From positions 62,001 through 126,000 of the forward strand of contig JACCXH010000050.1 in NCBI GenBank assembly GCA_013697245.1: a stretch of 64,000 nucleotides of DNA. Reading direction: 5' to 3'. The notes under the pieces were generated by a model. The model was not told the origin of the DNA, made no database searches, and worked only from the letters and a program-made list of their open reading frames with translations. The stretch comes from Bacteroidota bacterium (GTDB lineage Bacteria; Bacteroidota; Bacteroidia; B-17B0; Aurantibacillaceae). How positions within the stretch are numbered: the first letter of the stretch is position 1; every line of letters starts with the position of its first letter. Shown here piece after piece: positions 51,601-61,456 of the stretch. A program made the position numbers and the translations under genes.

Positions 51601-54600
51601 GTACATAAATTACCTGATCGTTAGAATAGAAACGGTTATTTCTTAAGTATGAGCAATGAATCGCAAAATTTCCTCTGTCCTCTTCTTCTACTTTTATATC
51701 ATTTGATTTCATGCTTAAGGGCAATACTTTAGACGAGATCAATTGCCCCTGGCGCTCCACCTCAAACATAAAATTTGTATTTGTATAAGCAGAGTTATAA
51801 ATAAAACTAATTGTCTCGCCCGGCTCTGCATTCGTTTTATTAATGTAATACCACTCAGGAACTTGTTCCGGCAGATCATTACCATTTTTGTTAAACACAG
51901 TTACATAACAAAACGCTTTGATATCTTCACCGAATTTATCTCTGCAATTGGCCTCAACAATATAGGTACCGGCTTTTAGTGTTTTTATTTCTGCTGCAAG
52001 ATCATATTCTGTTTTTGTTCCTGTATCAAAGGTCTTATCAATTACCTTAACATCTTTTTCCCATTTGTATTTGTTTGTTTCATCGGCATAAAGATCATAA
52101 GGGAATGTTTTGTAATATTCTTCTTTATTTAAAGTATGTCTGTCGGGTTGCGTCCACAACCTGCTTCTGAAAGTTTTGGAAGGTTGTTTTAATTTGTAAA
52201 CTGCGAATGCACCTTTTGTAGCTTCGGCAACACCATTTAAATTATTTGTAGTTATGCGAATTGGTTTTGCGCTATTTTGTTCTATCACCTCATCACTTGA
52301 AACGCTTAATTGTAGCGCTTGGTAACCAACTGTTACATATGAGCTTGTACTGTGCGATTCGCCATTGATATCTGTTACATCAGCACTTATTTCGTAACTA
52401 TAAGTGGCATAACTTTTTTTAGACACCGATTCATCCGGCATGGCTTTAAACTTAATAATGTAAGCTCCGGTATCATTTGTTACAGTCTCGCCATTTTTAA
52501 TTTCTACCTCAGAAGATCCGCTATTGTAATAAGGGCGATACCACCAATACCAATATGGGTAATTGATCCGTCTTACCACACGGTATTTTACCTGAGCCCC
52601 ATCAATAACATTTCCGGCATAAGCTTTAGCAAAGCCGCTAACCGTTACCTCGTCATTTATACGGTAACTTCCTTTAACCGGGTTAAACTCAGTTTCAAAT
52701 TTAGGACGTTTATAATCTTCAACAGAAATATAAACGCTGCTATACCCATCGGTAATGCTCATTTGGCCGTTAAGGCCGCCCTGGGGTGCGGTAAACGAAC
52801 CATTCACCGTTCCAAATTCATTGGTTGTTAAATTTAAAGAGCCAACTTTTTGATAATTTACGTCATAAAAAGTAACAGTAACCGTGTATTTTGTTTTAAG
52901 GTGTTGATTTTTTCCGGCAGTGCTTTCTAAAACAATTCCTTTAAAATAAACTATCTGGCCCGGACGATAAATCGCACGGTCTGTGAAAATAAATGAGTTA
53001 ATGCGGGTTTCATTATCCTTATAAGGCTTATAGGTATAATAGCTATTGCTGTTATAATAATTATCATTGCCATTTATAAATTCAATATAAAATTGCTTGT
53101 CGCTGGCAGAACTGTTATTTATGTTTAAAAAACCTTTATCATCTGTTTTATAAGCCGGCCCTTTTTTTACAACATAATCACGCTCTTTATAATCATAATA
53201 TTCGTACCAAAGTTGCGCGGTAATATTTTTAAGCGGCTCACCGGTTTGACGGTGCAAAGCGTAAAAATCATAAGAGCCATCATCCCTGCGGCGTTCTTTA
53301 GATGCAATGTCAGAAACAATGCAGGTTGCATAGGCAGATAGATTATTGTCGTATTTAAAATTCTCGTTCAATGAACTTAAAATAACATAGTAACCGCTTT
53401 CCAATTCAGGTATGGCAATTTCGGTATTGTGCGATTGAAAATCGCCGTCATTAATAATATCCTGCGTAAATGTTTTTACCGTTGTATAGGTTAAAAATTT
53501 CTCATACAATTCTTTACCATATTTTTTGCGGAATAATGTTCGTAACTCCTGGCTGCTGGTTTTTACGATCTTATAATAAACTTTATTTATGTTTTGAGAA
53601 GTAACTAAAGCCCTAAAAGGTTTTTTTGGCTCTGCCACTTCTTCAATAATAAGATTGTATGATTTAGTATTAATCGTATAGATCAGATTTTTGCATTCTA
53701 ATGCGCCGTATGATTTAGGGAATTTTGCAATAGCGGCAGAACATATTTCTATGGCAGTTTTTTTATACCATTTAAAATTATCGTTCTCAAGTGGTTTATA
53801 TTCTATAGCTTTTGTATTGTACCAAATAGCCATTCTATAATCAACTTCGGTAACACGTGGGTTTTTAGAGAATTTATCCTGGATAGATCTTAAAGAATTA
53901 AAATACAAAGTATCGTTCTTTGGATTTTGAGAATTACGGTGTACATAATCCAAACGCAATAATTCTATATCGATCAATGCATTTGGATCCTCATCCTTTT
54001 CATGAAACAAAGTAAGATCCTGCATTAATTTTAACGCGTAATATTTTATTTCCAAAGAATCGGAAGGATTAGTGATCTTAACACCAACAAATTCTGAAAA
54101 TGGCTTTATCATTTCCTCACCATTCACATTAAACTGTGCTGAAGGTCTAGATACATCCGGCTCACTACTCATAAAAAAAGAAAGGGCGCGATGTGCTAAA
54201 AAATCGTATAAAGTTGGTCGCCATTCGCGGCATTCCTGGGTTCCTTTATTTAATACGTCATCATAAATATCAATTTTTGTTCTTTTTAAACTATCTGTAT
54301 TTTCCAAAGAAGCTTTATAGTTAACTATAACAGCGTTGGTAATAGTTTTGAGGTCCCATGTTTCAATATCATCATTTTTAAATCCAACGGTAGTTGTTCT
54401 GTTATAAAATTTCCAGCGGTTATTTTGAAAATACTGCCAAAAAGCATCCGCTAAAATGCTTTGCAAAACAGGTTTTATTGGATATTTGGCAACTTTGGCC
54501 TCATCTCTTAATTTAAAAATTGATTTTTCTAAAGAAAATTCCTCTTTATAGCTTTCAAATTTCATACGGTGCAATACCGCTTTTACAAATTGGGCTGAAT

Positions 54601-54826
54601 TGTTCTCTTCTTTCGCCTTTTCATAAATGGCCTCTACTATTTTTAAAGCGCTTTCGGTTAATCCTTTATTTTGGCAACTATCAACCCTTTTCCATAATTT
54701 AGGGTAAGAATCTCCTTTACTGAATAAAATCATGTCTTTTTTTGGTGAAAATTTATAAAATAACCCCATTCCTAATGCCGCCGAAGCCAACATAACAACT
54801 ATAAAACTTAGCGATTTCCTTAACAT
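48611..54826 (-). CDS. Alpha-2-macroglobulin family protein with thioester
   Basis: A 2071-residue envelope protein with an N-terminal membrane segment (about 5-25) and no lipobox. Residues to about 530 are helical and repeat-like. Macroglobulin (MG) domains follow (YRPGQIVYFKGIV; FYALHRQTGEPL). A low-complexity Lys/Glu/Ser/Gly stretch at about 1200-1280 is a good bait-region candidate, directly before the MG block FFYPELQTNEKGEIIIKF. The thioester motif CAEQ is present (C1524, Q1527, in YPYECAEQTF) within an alpha-toroid thioester domain. Such proteins trap proteases by covalent capture and protect the cell. Length exceeds that of E. coli YfhM (about 1650) because of the N-terminal part. No PbpC gene is adjacent. 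Confidence 0.95.
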   Translation of the reverse strand: MLRKSLSFIVVMLASAALGMGLFYKFSPKKDMILFSKGDSYPKLWKRVDSCQNKGLTESALKIVEAIYEKAKEENNSAQFVKAVLHRMKFESYKEEFSLEKSIFKLRDEAKVAKYPIKPVLQSILADAFWQYFQNNRWKFYNRTTTVGFKNDDIETWDLKTITNAVIVNYKASLENTDSLKRTKIDIYDDVLNKGTQECREWRPTLYDFLAHRALSFFMSSEPDVSRPSAQFNVNGEEMIKPFSEFVGVKITNPSDSLEIKYYALKLMQDLTLFHEKDEDPNALIDIELLRLDYVHRNSQNPKNDTLYFNSLRSIQDKFSKNPRVTEVDYRMAIWYNTKAIEYKPLENDNFKWYKKTAIEICSAAIAKFPKSYGALECKNLIYTINTKSYNLIIEEVAEPKKPFRALVTSQNINKVYYKIVKTSSQELRTLFRKKYGKELYEKFLTYTTVKTFTQDIINDGDFQSHNTEIAIPELESGYYVILSSLNENFKYDNNLSAYATCIVSDIASKERRRDDGSYDFYALHRQTGEPLKNITAQLWYEYYDYKERDYVVKKGPAYKTDDKGFLNINNSSASDKQFYIEFINGNDNYYNSNSYYTYKPYKDNETRINSFIFTDRAIYRPGQIVYFKGIVLESTAGKNQHLKTKYTVTVTFYDVNYQKVGSLNLTTNEFGTVNGSFTAPQGGLNGQMSITDGYSSVYISVEDYKRPKFETEFNPVKGSYRINDEVTVSGFAKAYAGNVIDGAQVKYRVVRRINYPYWYWWYRPYYNSGSSEVEIKNGETVTNDTGAYIIKFKAMPDESVSKKSYATYSYEISADVTDINGESHSTSSYVTVGYQALQLSVSSDEVIEQNSAKPIRITTNNLNGVAEATKGAFAVYKLKQPSKTFRSRLWTQPDRHTLNKEEYYKTFPYDLYADETNKYKWEKDVKVIDKTFDTGTKTEYDLAAEIKTLKAGTYIVEANCRDKFGEDIKAFCYVTVFNKNGNDLPEQVPEWYYINKTNAEPGETISFIYNSAYTNTNFMFEVERQGQLISSKVLPLSMKSNDIKVEEEDRGNFAIHCSYLRNNRFYSNDQVIYVPFTNKELDIQFETFRNKLLPGQAEEWKLILKDKKGEKAAAEMVASMYDASLDAFRPNYWSFSVFQSYYTNLQWVANTDKQTNSTEINNLNSAYESLPYRYYDNLNYFGLGFYNNQYRGGYEYEGDLAATETTAMPASVAANGEDNVPRKSMEKNKSSKKEAKAPMEEAEQKAVGGKDKDDGMVTTKSSTSGDGKGSGKKGEGLGDVKARSNFNETAFFYPELQTNEKGEIIIKFTVPESLTKWKVMGLAHTKDLKSGQFQKEVITQKDLMVQPNVPRFFREGDKMTFISKIANLSDKELSGNAELKLFDALTEQEISTKIIEAVSGPFPTIGSRTFTVKKGQSTSIEWNLNIPEGYSAIKYKIVAKAGNFADGEEQAVPVLTNRMLVTESMPMPIRSNQTKEFNFTKFTNQNNNSTTLKNHAYTLEFTANPAWYAVQALPYLMEYPYECAEQTFSRYYANSLATYVVNSKPKIKTIFEAWKTSSPDAFLSNLEKNQELKAVVLEETPWVLQSKSESENKKRVGLLFDLNKMSNETSSALKKLMKKQTSNGGFMWFDGMPDDWYITQHITCGFGHLNNLGVVKVRENSDVWNMLYKAVKYCDNRMREEYEQMKKYSPKYKTENHLSYNAIQYLYMRSFYKDIDRDKRNVEYFEYYKAQEQKYWLDNGRYMQGMIALNLNRFGDVKTPKDILKSLKENSINSEEMGMYWKENYGYYWYEAPIEMQALMIEAFDEINNDTKAVDDLKTWLIKSKQTQHWGTTRATTEAVYALLLKGTDWLATEPNVEITVGDIKLDPKNDKSLNAEPGTGYFKKTWSGSDIKPASMGKIKVVKKDVGVSYGAVYWQYFEQLDKITPHETPLKLKKQLFLQKNTASGIVIEPINTTTKLKPGDKIKVRIELRVDRDMNYVHMKDMRAAGFEPTNVFSGYKYQDGLGYYESTRDAATNFFFSYLNKGTYVFEYPLVVNHYGDFSNGVTTIQCMYAPEFTSHSEGIRVKVQK

Positions 54827-54962
54827 AGTGTATCTTTTTATATTTAGATGCTTATAATCCTAAAATTCCATAAGCAAGTACTAAAATAACCTTAAAAAAA
54901 GTAATTATTTCACGAGAAAATTAATTAAAAAAACCGATATTAGTAGCAAACAAACACAGAAT

Positions 54963-55487
54963 ATGGAAGGACTTATTGAAATTTTAAAGATAATTTTACC
55001 GGCAGCCGCGGTTTTTGCAGCTGCTTTTTTTACGGTGCAACGATTTTTGGATAACGAGCAAAAAAGAAGAGATCATGAACTTAAAAAAGGCGCCCAGTCT
55101 ACTATTACTCCAATAAAAATCCAGGCGTACGAACGCATTGTTATTTTTTTAGAAAGGATCCATCCAAATACTTTAGTCGTAAGAGTAAACAAACATGGCA
55201 TGACCGCCCAACAACTGCATGTGGAATTAGTAAAGACCATTAAAAGTGAATACGAACATAATTTATCGCAACAGATTTATGTAAGTTATAACGCCTGGGA
55301 ATTAGTTAAAACTGCTAAAGAAGAAATTATTAAACTTATTAATATTTCTGCTACAAAAGTGGCGCATGATAACAGCAGCAACGATCTTGCCATGATGGTG
55401 CTTAATATTACGGCAAACCTTGATAAAAAAATGCCCAGCGAAGTAGCACTTGAGTATGTAAAAAAAGAAGTTAGCACGATCTTTTAA
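54963..55487 (+). CDS. Membrane-anchored hypothetical protein
   Basis: A 174-residue protein with one N-terminal transmembrane helix (about 8-27, rich in Ala and Phe), then a charged linker (LDNEQKRRDHELKKG) and a soluble helical domain containing IKIQAYERIVIFLERIHP, LSQQIYVSYNAWELVKTA and a C-terminal VALEYVKKEVSTIF. It lies 10 bp before the methylmalonyl-CoA mutase small subunit gene and is likely in the same transcript. No function can be assigned. Confidence 0.86.
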   Translation: MEGLIEILKIILPAAAVFAAAFFTVQRFLDNEQKRRDHELKKGAQSTITPIKIQAYERIVIFLERIHPNTLVVRVNKHGMTAQQLHVELVKTIKSEYEHNLSQQIYVSYNAWELVKTAKEEIIKLINISATKVAHDNSSNDLAMMVLNITANLDKKMPSEVALEYVKKEVSTIF

Positions 55488-55497
55488 TTAAAACAGG

Positions 55498-56796
55498 ATG
55501 CAAAAATTATTTTCAGAGTTTCCAACTACCAGCGCTTCTGATTGGAAAGCTCAATTAATTAAAGACCTTAAAGGAGAACCTTATGAAAACCTGATCTGGA
55601 AAAACGAGAACGGTTTTACAATAGAACCTTTTTATACCAGCGAAGACCTGAAACAAAATTACGACCCGGCATTTACCCATTCAAACTGGGAGATCTGCGT
55701 ACACAAAGAGAATTTAAATGCTAAAGAAATAAACGAGCAGTTGATACTTGACCTTAACCGCGGCGCAAGTTCCATTTCTATTGATTGTAATCATGTTGAT
55801 CTAAACATTGCATTAAAAGATATTCAACTTAATTATATTCGCTCTACTTTTATTGTGAATGCTAATACTGCAGCAACACTAAAAAATTATTTAGAAAAAG
55901 AATATAATTTAAATGACCTGAACTGTTCATTGATCCCGGAAAGCTTTAAGAACGCCGAAGATCTTGTGAGTTGGCAAAAGGTGATGGCACTTTTTGAGGA
56001 TTTTAAAAATATTAAAACAATTAGTGTAAATAACTTACCCTTTCATAACCAAAACTGTTTGGCTTATTACGAAGTTGCAATTGCCCTATCTTCTTTAAAT
56101 GAATTTTTACAGCTTGGCAAAAATGTTTCAACTGATCTTGTAATTAAAACAGGTGTTAGTTCCGATTATTTTATTCAAATAGCCAAGCTTCGGGCCATCA
56201 GAAGGTTTTGGGCTGTTTTAAAAGCAGAATATAATTTACAGAACGAGCTTTACTTAATTGTTGAAACCAGCCTTACTAATAAATCCATCTCCGATAAATA
56301 TAACAACCTATTACGTACTACCGTAGAATCAATGGCGGCCGTTGCCGGTGGGTGCAACGAATTAATTGTAACTGAATTTGATGCGCTGTTTACCGAAAAC
56401 AAAAAATTATCCTCACGCATGGCTATTAACCAACAACTCATTTTAAAAGATGAAAGTTATTTGGATAAAATGGCCGACATTGGTTGTGGATCCTATTATA
56501 TTGAAAGTATAACCGATGCACTAGTTACCAGAGCTTTAGAAACATTTAAACGTTTTGAGAAAGAAGGCGGTTATTTTAAATGCCTCGAAAAAGGTCTTTT
56601 TTCTGAAGAAATAAAATTGCAGGCTGACCAAAAGAACGAATTATTTAAAAGCGGTAAACAACTTGCTATTGGTGTAAATAAATTCAAGAATGAAAAAGAA
56701 AATATTCTGCTTCCAAAAAATAAACCGGAAGAATTAAAGCATTTACCACTTAACAATGCTATTTTAAATTTTGAACTTGATAATTTTTTTAATTAA
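55498..56796 (+). CDS. mutA: Methylmalonyl-CoA mutase small (beta) subunit
   Basis: The 432-residue non-catalytic subunit of the heterodimeric mutase that interconverts (R)-methylmalonyl-CoA and succinyl-CoA. Seen: [20 protein letters not shown] (6-25), the barrel region ([30 protein letters not shown]), and the end of the barrel ([20 protein letters not shown]). It stops after about 430 residues, so it lacks the C-terminal cobalamin-like domain present in longer MutA proteins (about 600-640). Its stop codon overlaps the start of the large subunit by one base (TAATG), which indicates coupled synthesis. Confidence 0.92.
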   Translation: MQKLFSEFPTTSASDWKAQLIKDLKGEPYENLIWKNENGFTIEPFYTSEDLKQNYDPAFTHSNWEICVHKENLNAKEINEQLILDLNRGASSISIDCNHVDLNIALKDIQLNYIRSTFIVNANTAATLKNYLEKEYNLNDLNCSLIPESFKNAEDLVSWQKVMALFEDFKNIKTISVNNLPFHNQNCLAYYEVAIALSSLNEFLQLGKNVSTDLVIKTGVSSDYFIQIAKLRAIRRFWAVLKAEYNLQNELYLIVETSLTNKSISDKYNNLLRTTVESMAAVAGGCNELIVTEFDALFTENKKLSSRMAINQQLILKDESYLDKMADIGCGSYYIESITDALVTRALETFKRFEKEGGYFKCLEKGLFSEEIKLQADQKNELFKSGKQLAIGVNKFKNEKENILLPKNKPEELKHLPLNNAILNFELDNFFN

Positions 56797-58922
56797 TGCG
56801 TAAAGCTCTCGAACATCTTACTTATAAAGCAAAAGGCGAAACCAATTTTCCTAAAGAAGAAGTATTTCTTACTGCCGAACAAATTGAAATTGCCGGCAAT
56901 TATAATCATACTAACCTTAAGGACCTTGAACATTTAAATTATGCTGCCGGTTTGCCACCTTATTTGCGTGGCCCCTACTCCAGCATGTATATAAAAAATC
57001 CGTGGACGATCCGTCAATATGCCGGATTTAGCACGGCAGAAGATAGTAATGCATTTTATAAACGAAATTTAGCAGCAGGCCAAAAAGGTTTGTCGGTGGC
57101 ATTTGATCTTGCCACGCACCGTGGTTACGATAGCGATAATGAGCGTGTAGAAGGTGACGTTGGAAAAGCAGGTGTTGCCATTGACAGTATTTTGGATATG
57201 AAGATCTTATTCGATAGCATTCCGTTGGATGAGATGAGTGTATCGATGACCATGAACGGTGCTGTACTGCCAATACTTGCATTTTATATTGTTGCCGCCA
57301 AAGAGCAAGGCGTTAGTATGGATAAACTTACCGGTACCATTCAAAATGACATTTTAAAAGAGTTCATGGTGCGTAATACGTATATTTATCCACCCGGACC
57401 AAGCATGAAGATCATTGCCGATATTTTTGAATATACTTCCAAAAATATGCCAAAGTTCAATTCTATTTCTATTAGCGGTTATCACATGCAGGAAGCAGGA
57501 GCCACCGCAGATATTGAATTGGCTTATACTTTAGCCGATGGTTTGGAATATTTAAGAACAGGTATTAATGCAGGACTGGATATAGATTCTTTTGCACCAC
57601 GTTTATCTTTTTTCTGGGCAATAGGCATGAACCATTATATGGAAATTGCAAAAATGCGCGCAGCAAGAATGCTTTGGGCAAAAATTGTAAAACAATTCTC
57701 ACCAAAAAATTCTAAATCGCTAGCGCTTAGAACGCATTGCCAAACCAGCGGTTGGAGCTTAACAGAACAAGATCCGTATAACAATGTTACGCGTACCTGC
57801 GTTGAAGCTTTGGCAGCAGCTATGGGCCATACACAAAGTTTACATACAAATGCTTTAGATGAAGCAATTGCTTTACCAACAGATTTTAGTGCGCGCATTG
57901 CACGTAACACACAATTGGTTTTACAACACGAAACAAATATTTGTAAAGTGGTCGATCCATGGGGTGGAAGTTATCATGTTGAAAAATTAACGCATGAAAT
58001 TGCGCACAAAGCCTGGGAACTTATTGAAGAAGTAGAAAAACTAGGCGGCATGGCAAAAGCTATTGAGACAGGCATCCCAAAAATGCGCATTGAAGAAGCC
58101 GCTGCGCGTAAACAAGCGCGCATTGATGGCGGGAAAGATATTATAGTTGGTGTTAACCGATTTAAAGTAACGGATGATACCAAAATAGAAGTTTTGGATG
58201 TGGACAATACAAAAGTACGCACACAACAAATTGAACGTTTAAAAAAATTAAAAGCCGAGCGTGATAATTCAAAAGTAGAAAAAGCATTGAACGCTTTAAC
58301 CGAATGTGCTAAAAGCGGGAAAGGGAATTTGTTGGAACTGGCCATTCATGCTGCCGAATGCAGGTGTACTTTGGGAGAGATCTCAACCGCCATGGAAAAA
58401 GTTTTTGGCAGGTACAAAGCACAAATTAAATCGATTGCAGGTGTTTATAGTAAGGAAATAAAAATGGATAAAGATTTTTCTATTGCTAAAGAATTGGCAG
58501 ATAAATTTGCTGCTATCGACGGAAGACGTCCACGCATCATGGTTGCTAAAATGGGACAGGATGGGCACGACCGCGGTGCAAAAGTTATTGCTACCAGTTT
58601 TGCCGATATGGGTTTTGATGTAGACATTGGTCCATTATTTCAAACACCTGCCGAAGCCGCAAAACAAGCGGTAGAAAACGATGTACATATTTTAGGTGTA
58701 TCGAGCTTGGCTGCCGGCCATAAAACATTAGTACCACAGGTTATTGCCGAATTAAAAAAATATGGTCGCGAAGACATTATGGTAGTGGCCGGTGGCGTAA
58801 TACCACAACAGGATTATGATTTTTTATTTAACGCAGGAGTGTCTTTTATATTTGGCCCCGGTACCGTTATCAGCAAAAGTGCCATCGATATCCTGAAGAA
58901 AATGATAAAATTATACTCTTAA
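56796..58922 (+). CDS. mutB: Methylmalonyl-CoA mutase large (alpha) subunit
   Basis: The 708-residue catalytic, adenosylcobalamin-dependent subunit. The N-terminal TIM barrel binds the CoA ester ([20 protein letters not shown], with the radical-controlling Tyr; [31 protein letters not shown]). The C-terminal domain carries the base-off/His-on B12 motif DGHDRGAKV, with H591 as the lower cobalt ligand, plus [10 protein letters not shown] and VAGGVIP. All key blocks are intact and the length equals that of known MutB. The enzyme would feed propionate, odd-chain fatty acid or branched-chain amino acid carbon into succinyl-CoA, or run in reverse. The epimerase and chaperone (MeaB) genes are not in the window. 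Confidence 0.97.
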   Translation: MRKALEHLTYKAKGETNFPKEEVFLTAEQIEIAGNYNHTNLKDLEHLNYAAGLPPYLRGPYSSMYIKNPWTIRQYAGFSTAEDSNAFYKRNLAAGQKGLSVAFDLATHRGYDSDNERVEGDVGKAGVAIDSILDMKILFDSIPLDEMSVSMTMNGAVLPILAFYIVAAKEQGVSMDKLTGTIQNDILKEFMVRNTYIYPPGPSMKIIADIFEYTSKNMPKFNSISISGYHMQEAGATADIELAYTLADGLEYLRTGINAGLDIDSFAPRLSFFWAIGMNHYMEIAKMRAARMLWAKIVKQFSPKNSKSLALRTHCQTSGWSLTEQDPYNNVTRTCVEALAAAMGHTQSLHTNALDEAIALPTDFSARIARNTQLVLQHETNICKVVDPWGGSYHVEKLTHEIAHKAWELIEEVEKLGGMAKAIETGIPKMRIEEAAARKQARIDGGKDIIVGVNRFKVTDDTKIEVLDVDNTKVRTQQIERLKKLKAERDNSKVEKALNALTECAKSGKGNLLELAIHAAECRCTLGEISTAMEKVFGRYKAQIKSIAGVYSKEIKMDKDFSIAKELADKFAAIDGRRPRIMVAKMGQDGHDRGAKVIATSFADMGFDVDIGPLFQTPAEAAKQAVENDVHILGVSSLAAGHKTLVPQVIAELKKYGREDIMVVAGGVIPQQDYDFLFNAGVSFIFGPGTVISKSAIDILKKMIKLYS

Positions 58923-58991
58923 ATCATTTCTAAAAACACTAAATTTTCTCTTCTAAAGAATTTCTTAAGAATTTAAAACTAACTTTATGTT

Positions 58992-59669
58992 ATGAAAATT
59001 CTTTTAATAGAGGACGAACCGGAATTAAGAAAATCGATCAAACAATATCTTCACCAGGAAGGTTATGTGATCGAGTCTGCTTCTGACTTTATTAAAGCCC
59101 AGGAAAAAGTAAATGTTTACCAATACGATTGTATTCTTGTTGACATAACCCTACCCTATGGTAGTGGCCTCGATATCATCAAACAATTAAAAGCAACCAA
59201 TTCCAAAGCGGGCATCATTATTATTTCGGCAAAAAATTCGTTAGACGATCGCATTAATGGTTTAGATCTTGGCGCGGATGATTATTTACCAAAACCGTTT
59301 GACCTTGCAGAATTAAATGCGAGAATTAAAGCGTTAAATCGTCGTAGGAATTTTGAGGGTAGTAAATCAATTGTCATTAACGAAATTACCATTTTACCGG
59401 AAGAAAGAGCGGTAACAATAAATAATCAACCGGTAAATCTTACTACAAAAGAATACGAATTACTATTATTCTTTATCAGCAATAAAAACCGTGTGGTTTC
59501 TAAAAACTCCATTGCAGAACATCTTTGGGGCGACGATTCGGACCAAATGGATAGCCATGATTTTATTTACGTGCATTTAAGGAATTTAAGAAAAAAGCTT
59601 TCTGAAAAAGGTTGTACAGATTATGTGCAAACCATTTACGGTATTGGTTATAATTTTAAAATATCATGA
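58992..59669 (+). CDS. OmpR-family response regulator
   Basis: A 225-residue DNA-binding response regulator. In the receiver domain (1-120) the acidic pair E7/D8 precedes the phospho-acceptor D51 (ILVDITLP), with the Lys of YLPKPF. The C-terminal winged-helix (about 128-225) shows LTTKEYELLLFFISNKNRVV, SKNSIAEHLWG and YVHLRNLRKKLSEKG. The frame overlaps the histidine kinase gene by 4 bp, so the two form a classical pair. The stimulus and targets are unknown. Confidence 0.95.
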   Translation: MKILLIEDEPELRKSIKQYLHQEGYVIESASDFIKAQEKVNVYQYDCILVDITLPYGSGLDIIKQLKATNSKAGIIIISAKNSLDDRINGLDLGADDYLPKPFDLAELNARIKALNRRRNFEGSKSIVINEITILPEERAVTINNQPVNLTTKEYELLLFFISNKNRVVSKNSIAEHLWGDDSDQMDSHDFIYVHLRNLRKKLSEKGCTDYVQTIYGIGYNFKIS

Positions 59670-60916
59670 GGTTAATAAATAAAACCATTTTATATTATTT
59701 GCTTATTAGCCTTCCACTTTTGGTAGTAGCCGGTTTTTTATCCTATTATTTAATACGTTACGAAGTTCGCGAAAGTGCGGATGAACTATTATGGAAAGAA
59801 AAATTGAACTCAGAAAAATTATTACGAACCCAACACCCCATCCAAAAATTATACCTTGGCAGCGATAGTTTGTCTTTTATTGTTCCTATTTCCGGTCATG
59901 AAAAAAAATACACGTATTACGATTCTGTTATACCGGAAAAGGGTGAAGAGGTAAATTACCGATTGCTTAAAAGCCATATTACAATAAACAACCAAACTTT
60001 TTTAATTAAGCTGGCAAAACCAACCATGGAAGAAGATGAGCTCATGGAAGGCTTGTTTTCGGCATTTGCCATCATATTTAGTTTTTTGATACTTGCTTTT
60101 TTTGCCGTTAACTGGCTGCTTTCAAAAACTTTGTGGAAACCTTTTTATAAAACCCTACATGACCTAAAAGAATATGACCTTAAAAATTACTCTAACGCCA
60201 AATTTACTACCTCAAACACAAAAGAATTTAACCAATTAAATGTGGCGCTAAATAAAATGACAGAAAAGGTCTATCATGATTATCTTCAGCAAAAAGAGTT
60301 TACAGAAAATGCCTCGCACGAAATGCAAACACCTTTGGCTATTATTAAGGCTAATATTAATTTATTAATGCAATCGCCCAATTTAAAAGCCGAAGAAATG
60401 GAGCAATTACAGGCTATTGACAATACTATAAAAAAATTAACTTCGCTAAACAAAGCACTTTTGTTGTTAGCTAAGATTGAGAACCACCAATTTAAAGAAA
60501 ACTCATCTTTTACCGTTAACTCGATCGTAAAAAAAGTGCTGGCACATTTCGAAGATCTTTTAGTAGCAAAGCACATTATGGTGGATAATAGTATTGCCGA
60601 AGAAGTGTTTGTAAACATGAATGCGCCTTTAGCAGAAATATTAATTACTAATCTTGTGCAAAACGCTATAAGACATAACAGCATTGGTGGAAAAATAATT
60701 ATTTCGATAAAAGATAATTCCCTGATCATCGCAAATACAGGCGAACCGCTAAGAGTAGACAGTAAAGATCTTTTTGTGCGGTTTAAAAAGAACGATGCTT
60801 CAAAAGAATCATTGGGCCTTGGTTTGTCTATCGTTAAAAGTATTGCTGCTTTATATAATTACAACATCAGCTATAATTATCACAACTCGCTTCATATATT
60901 CACATTAAATTTTTAG
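59666..60916 (+). CDS. Sensor histidine kinase
   Basis: A 416-residue inner-membrane kinase. Transmembrane helices lie at about 8-31 and 130-152, with a periplasmic sensor part of about 100 residues between them. The phosphorylation site is H218 in ENASHEMQTPLAII. The ATPase part shows the N-box LITNLVQNAIRHNS, the G1-like NTGEPL and the G2 SLGLGLSIVKSIA. It phosphorylates the response regulator encoded in the overlapping upstream frame. The sensor region resembles no known ligand-binding fold that I can name. Confidence 0.94.
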   Translation: MRLINKTILYYLLISLPLLVVAGFLSYYLIRYEVRESADELLWKEKLNSEKLLRTQHPIQKLYLGSDSLSFIVPISGHEKKYTYYDSVIPEKGEEVNYRLLKSHITINNQTFLIKLAKPTMEEDELMEGLFSAFAIIFSFLILAFFAVNWLLSKTLWKPFYKTLHDLKEYDLKNYSNAKFTTSNTKEFNQLNVALNKMTEKVYHDYLQQKEFTENASHEMQTPLAIIKANINLLMQSPNLKAEEMEQLQAIDNTIKKLTSLNKALLLLAKIENHQFKENSSFTVNSIVKKVLAHFEDLLVAKHIMVDNSIAEEVFVNMNAPLAEILITNLVQNAIRHNSIGGKIIISIKDNSLIIANTGEPLRVDSKDLFVRFKKNDASKESLGLGLSIVKSIAALYNYNISYNYHNSLHIFTLNF

Positions 60917-60919
60917 ACC

Positions 60920-61342
60920 ATGCCTACCTGGATCCTATACGCCCTAGCCTCAATGTTTTTTGCAGGCCTAACATCCGTAATTGCTAAATTCGGTTTAAAA
61001 AATGTTCCCAGCGATCTTGGTTTAGCCATCCGCACAACCATGGTGTTTGTTTTTGTGTGGTTAAACGCAATAGCCTTTAAGCACACACAGCACATGGGTA
61101 ATTTTACTAAAAAAGATATTATTTTTTTATGCATTTCAGGTATCACAACCAGTCTTTCGTGGATCTTTTATTACAGGGCAATTAAAATGGGAGATGTTTC
61201 GGTAGTTGCCAGCATTGATAAAGCCAGCCTTGTAATTACCATTTTTTTAGCTTTTTTCTTTTTAAACGAACCTTTAACTCCCAAAGTGTTGCTTGGCGCA
61301 GGGTTAATTACGGCAGGTACCCTTGTGCTTGTTTTTAAATAA
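60920..61342 (+). CDS. Half-size EamA-family membrane transporter
   Basis: A 140-residue integral membrane protein with about five hydrophobic helices, one EamA (drug/metabolite transporter) unit. Typical points are LASMFFAGLTSVIAKFGLKN at the start, FYYRAIKMGDVSVVASIDKA in the middle and LLGAGLITAGTLVL at the end. Full EamA proteins carry two such units (about 300 residues); the half-size form would need to dimerise. The start lies 3 bp after the kinase stop, so it is probably part of the same operon. The substrate is unknown. Confidence 0.9.
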   Translation: MPTWILYALASMFFAGLTSVIAKFGLKNVPSDLGLAIRTTMVFVFVWLNAIAFKHTQHMGNFTKKDIIFLCISGITTSLSWIFYYRAIKMGDVSVVASIDKASLVITIFLAFFFLNEPLTPKVLLGAGLITAGTLVLVFK

Positions 61343-61456
61343 TATTAAAACAGAATTGCTTTAGAATTGAAGAATAACTTAGCCAAATATTCAATAGAGC
61401 ATTCATTTTAATGCCATAAGTTTCAAAAAAAATACTAGCTTTATACCTCTGTAAAC

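Noticed and set aside
57028-58627. Minus-strand frames of 60-123 codons inside the mutase large subunit gene
   Set aside because: They are antisense to a conserved gene and have no start context or recognisable features of their own.
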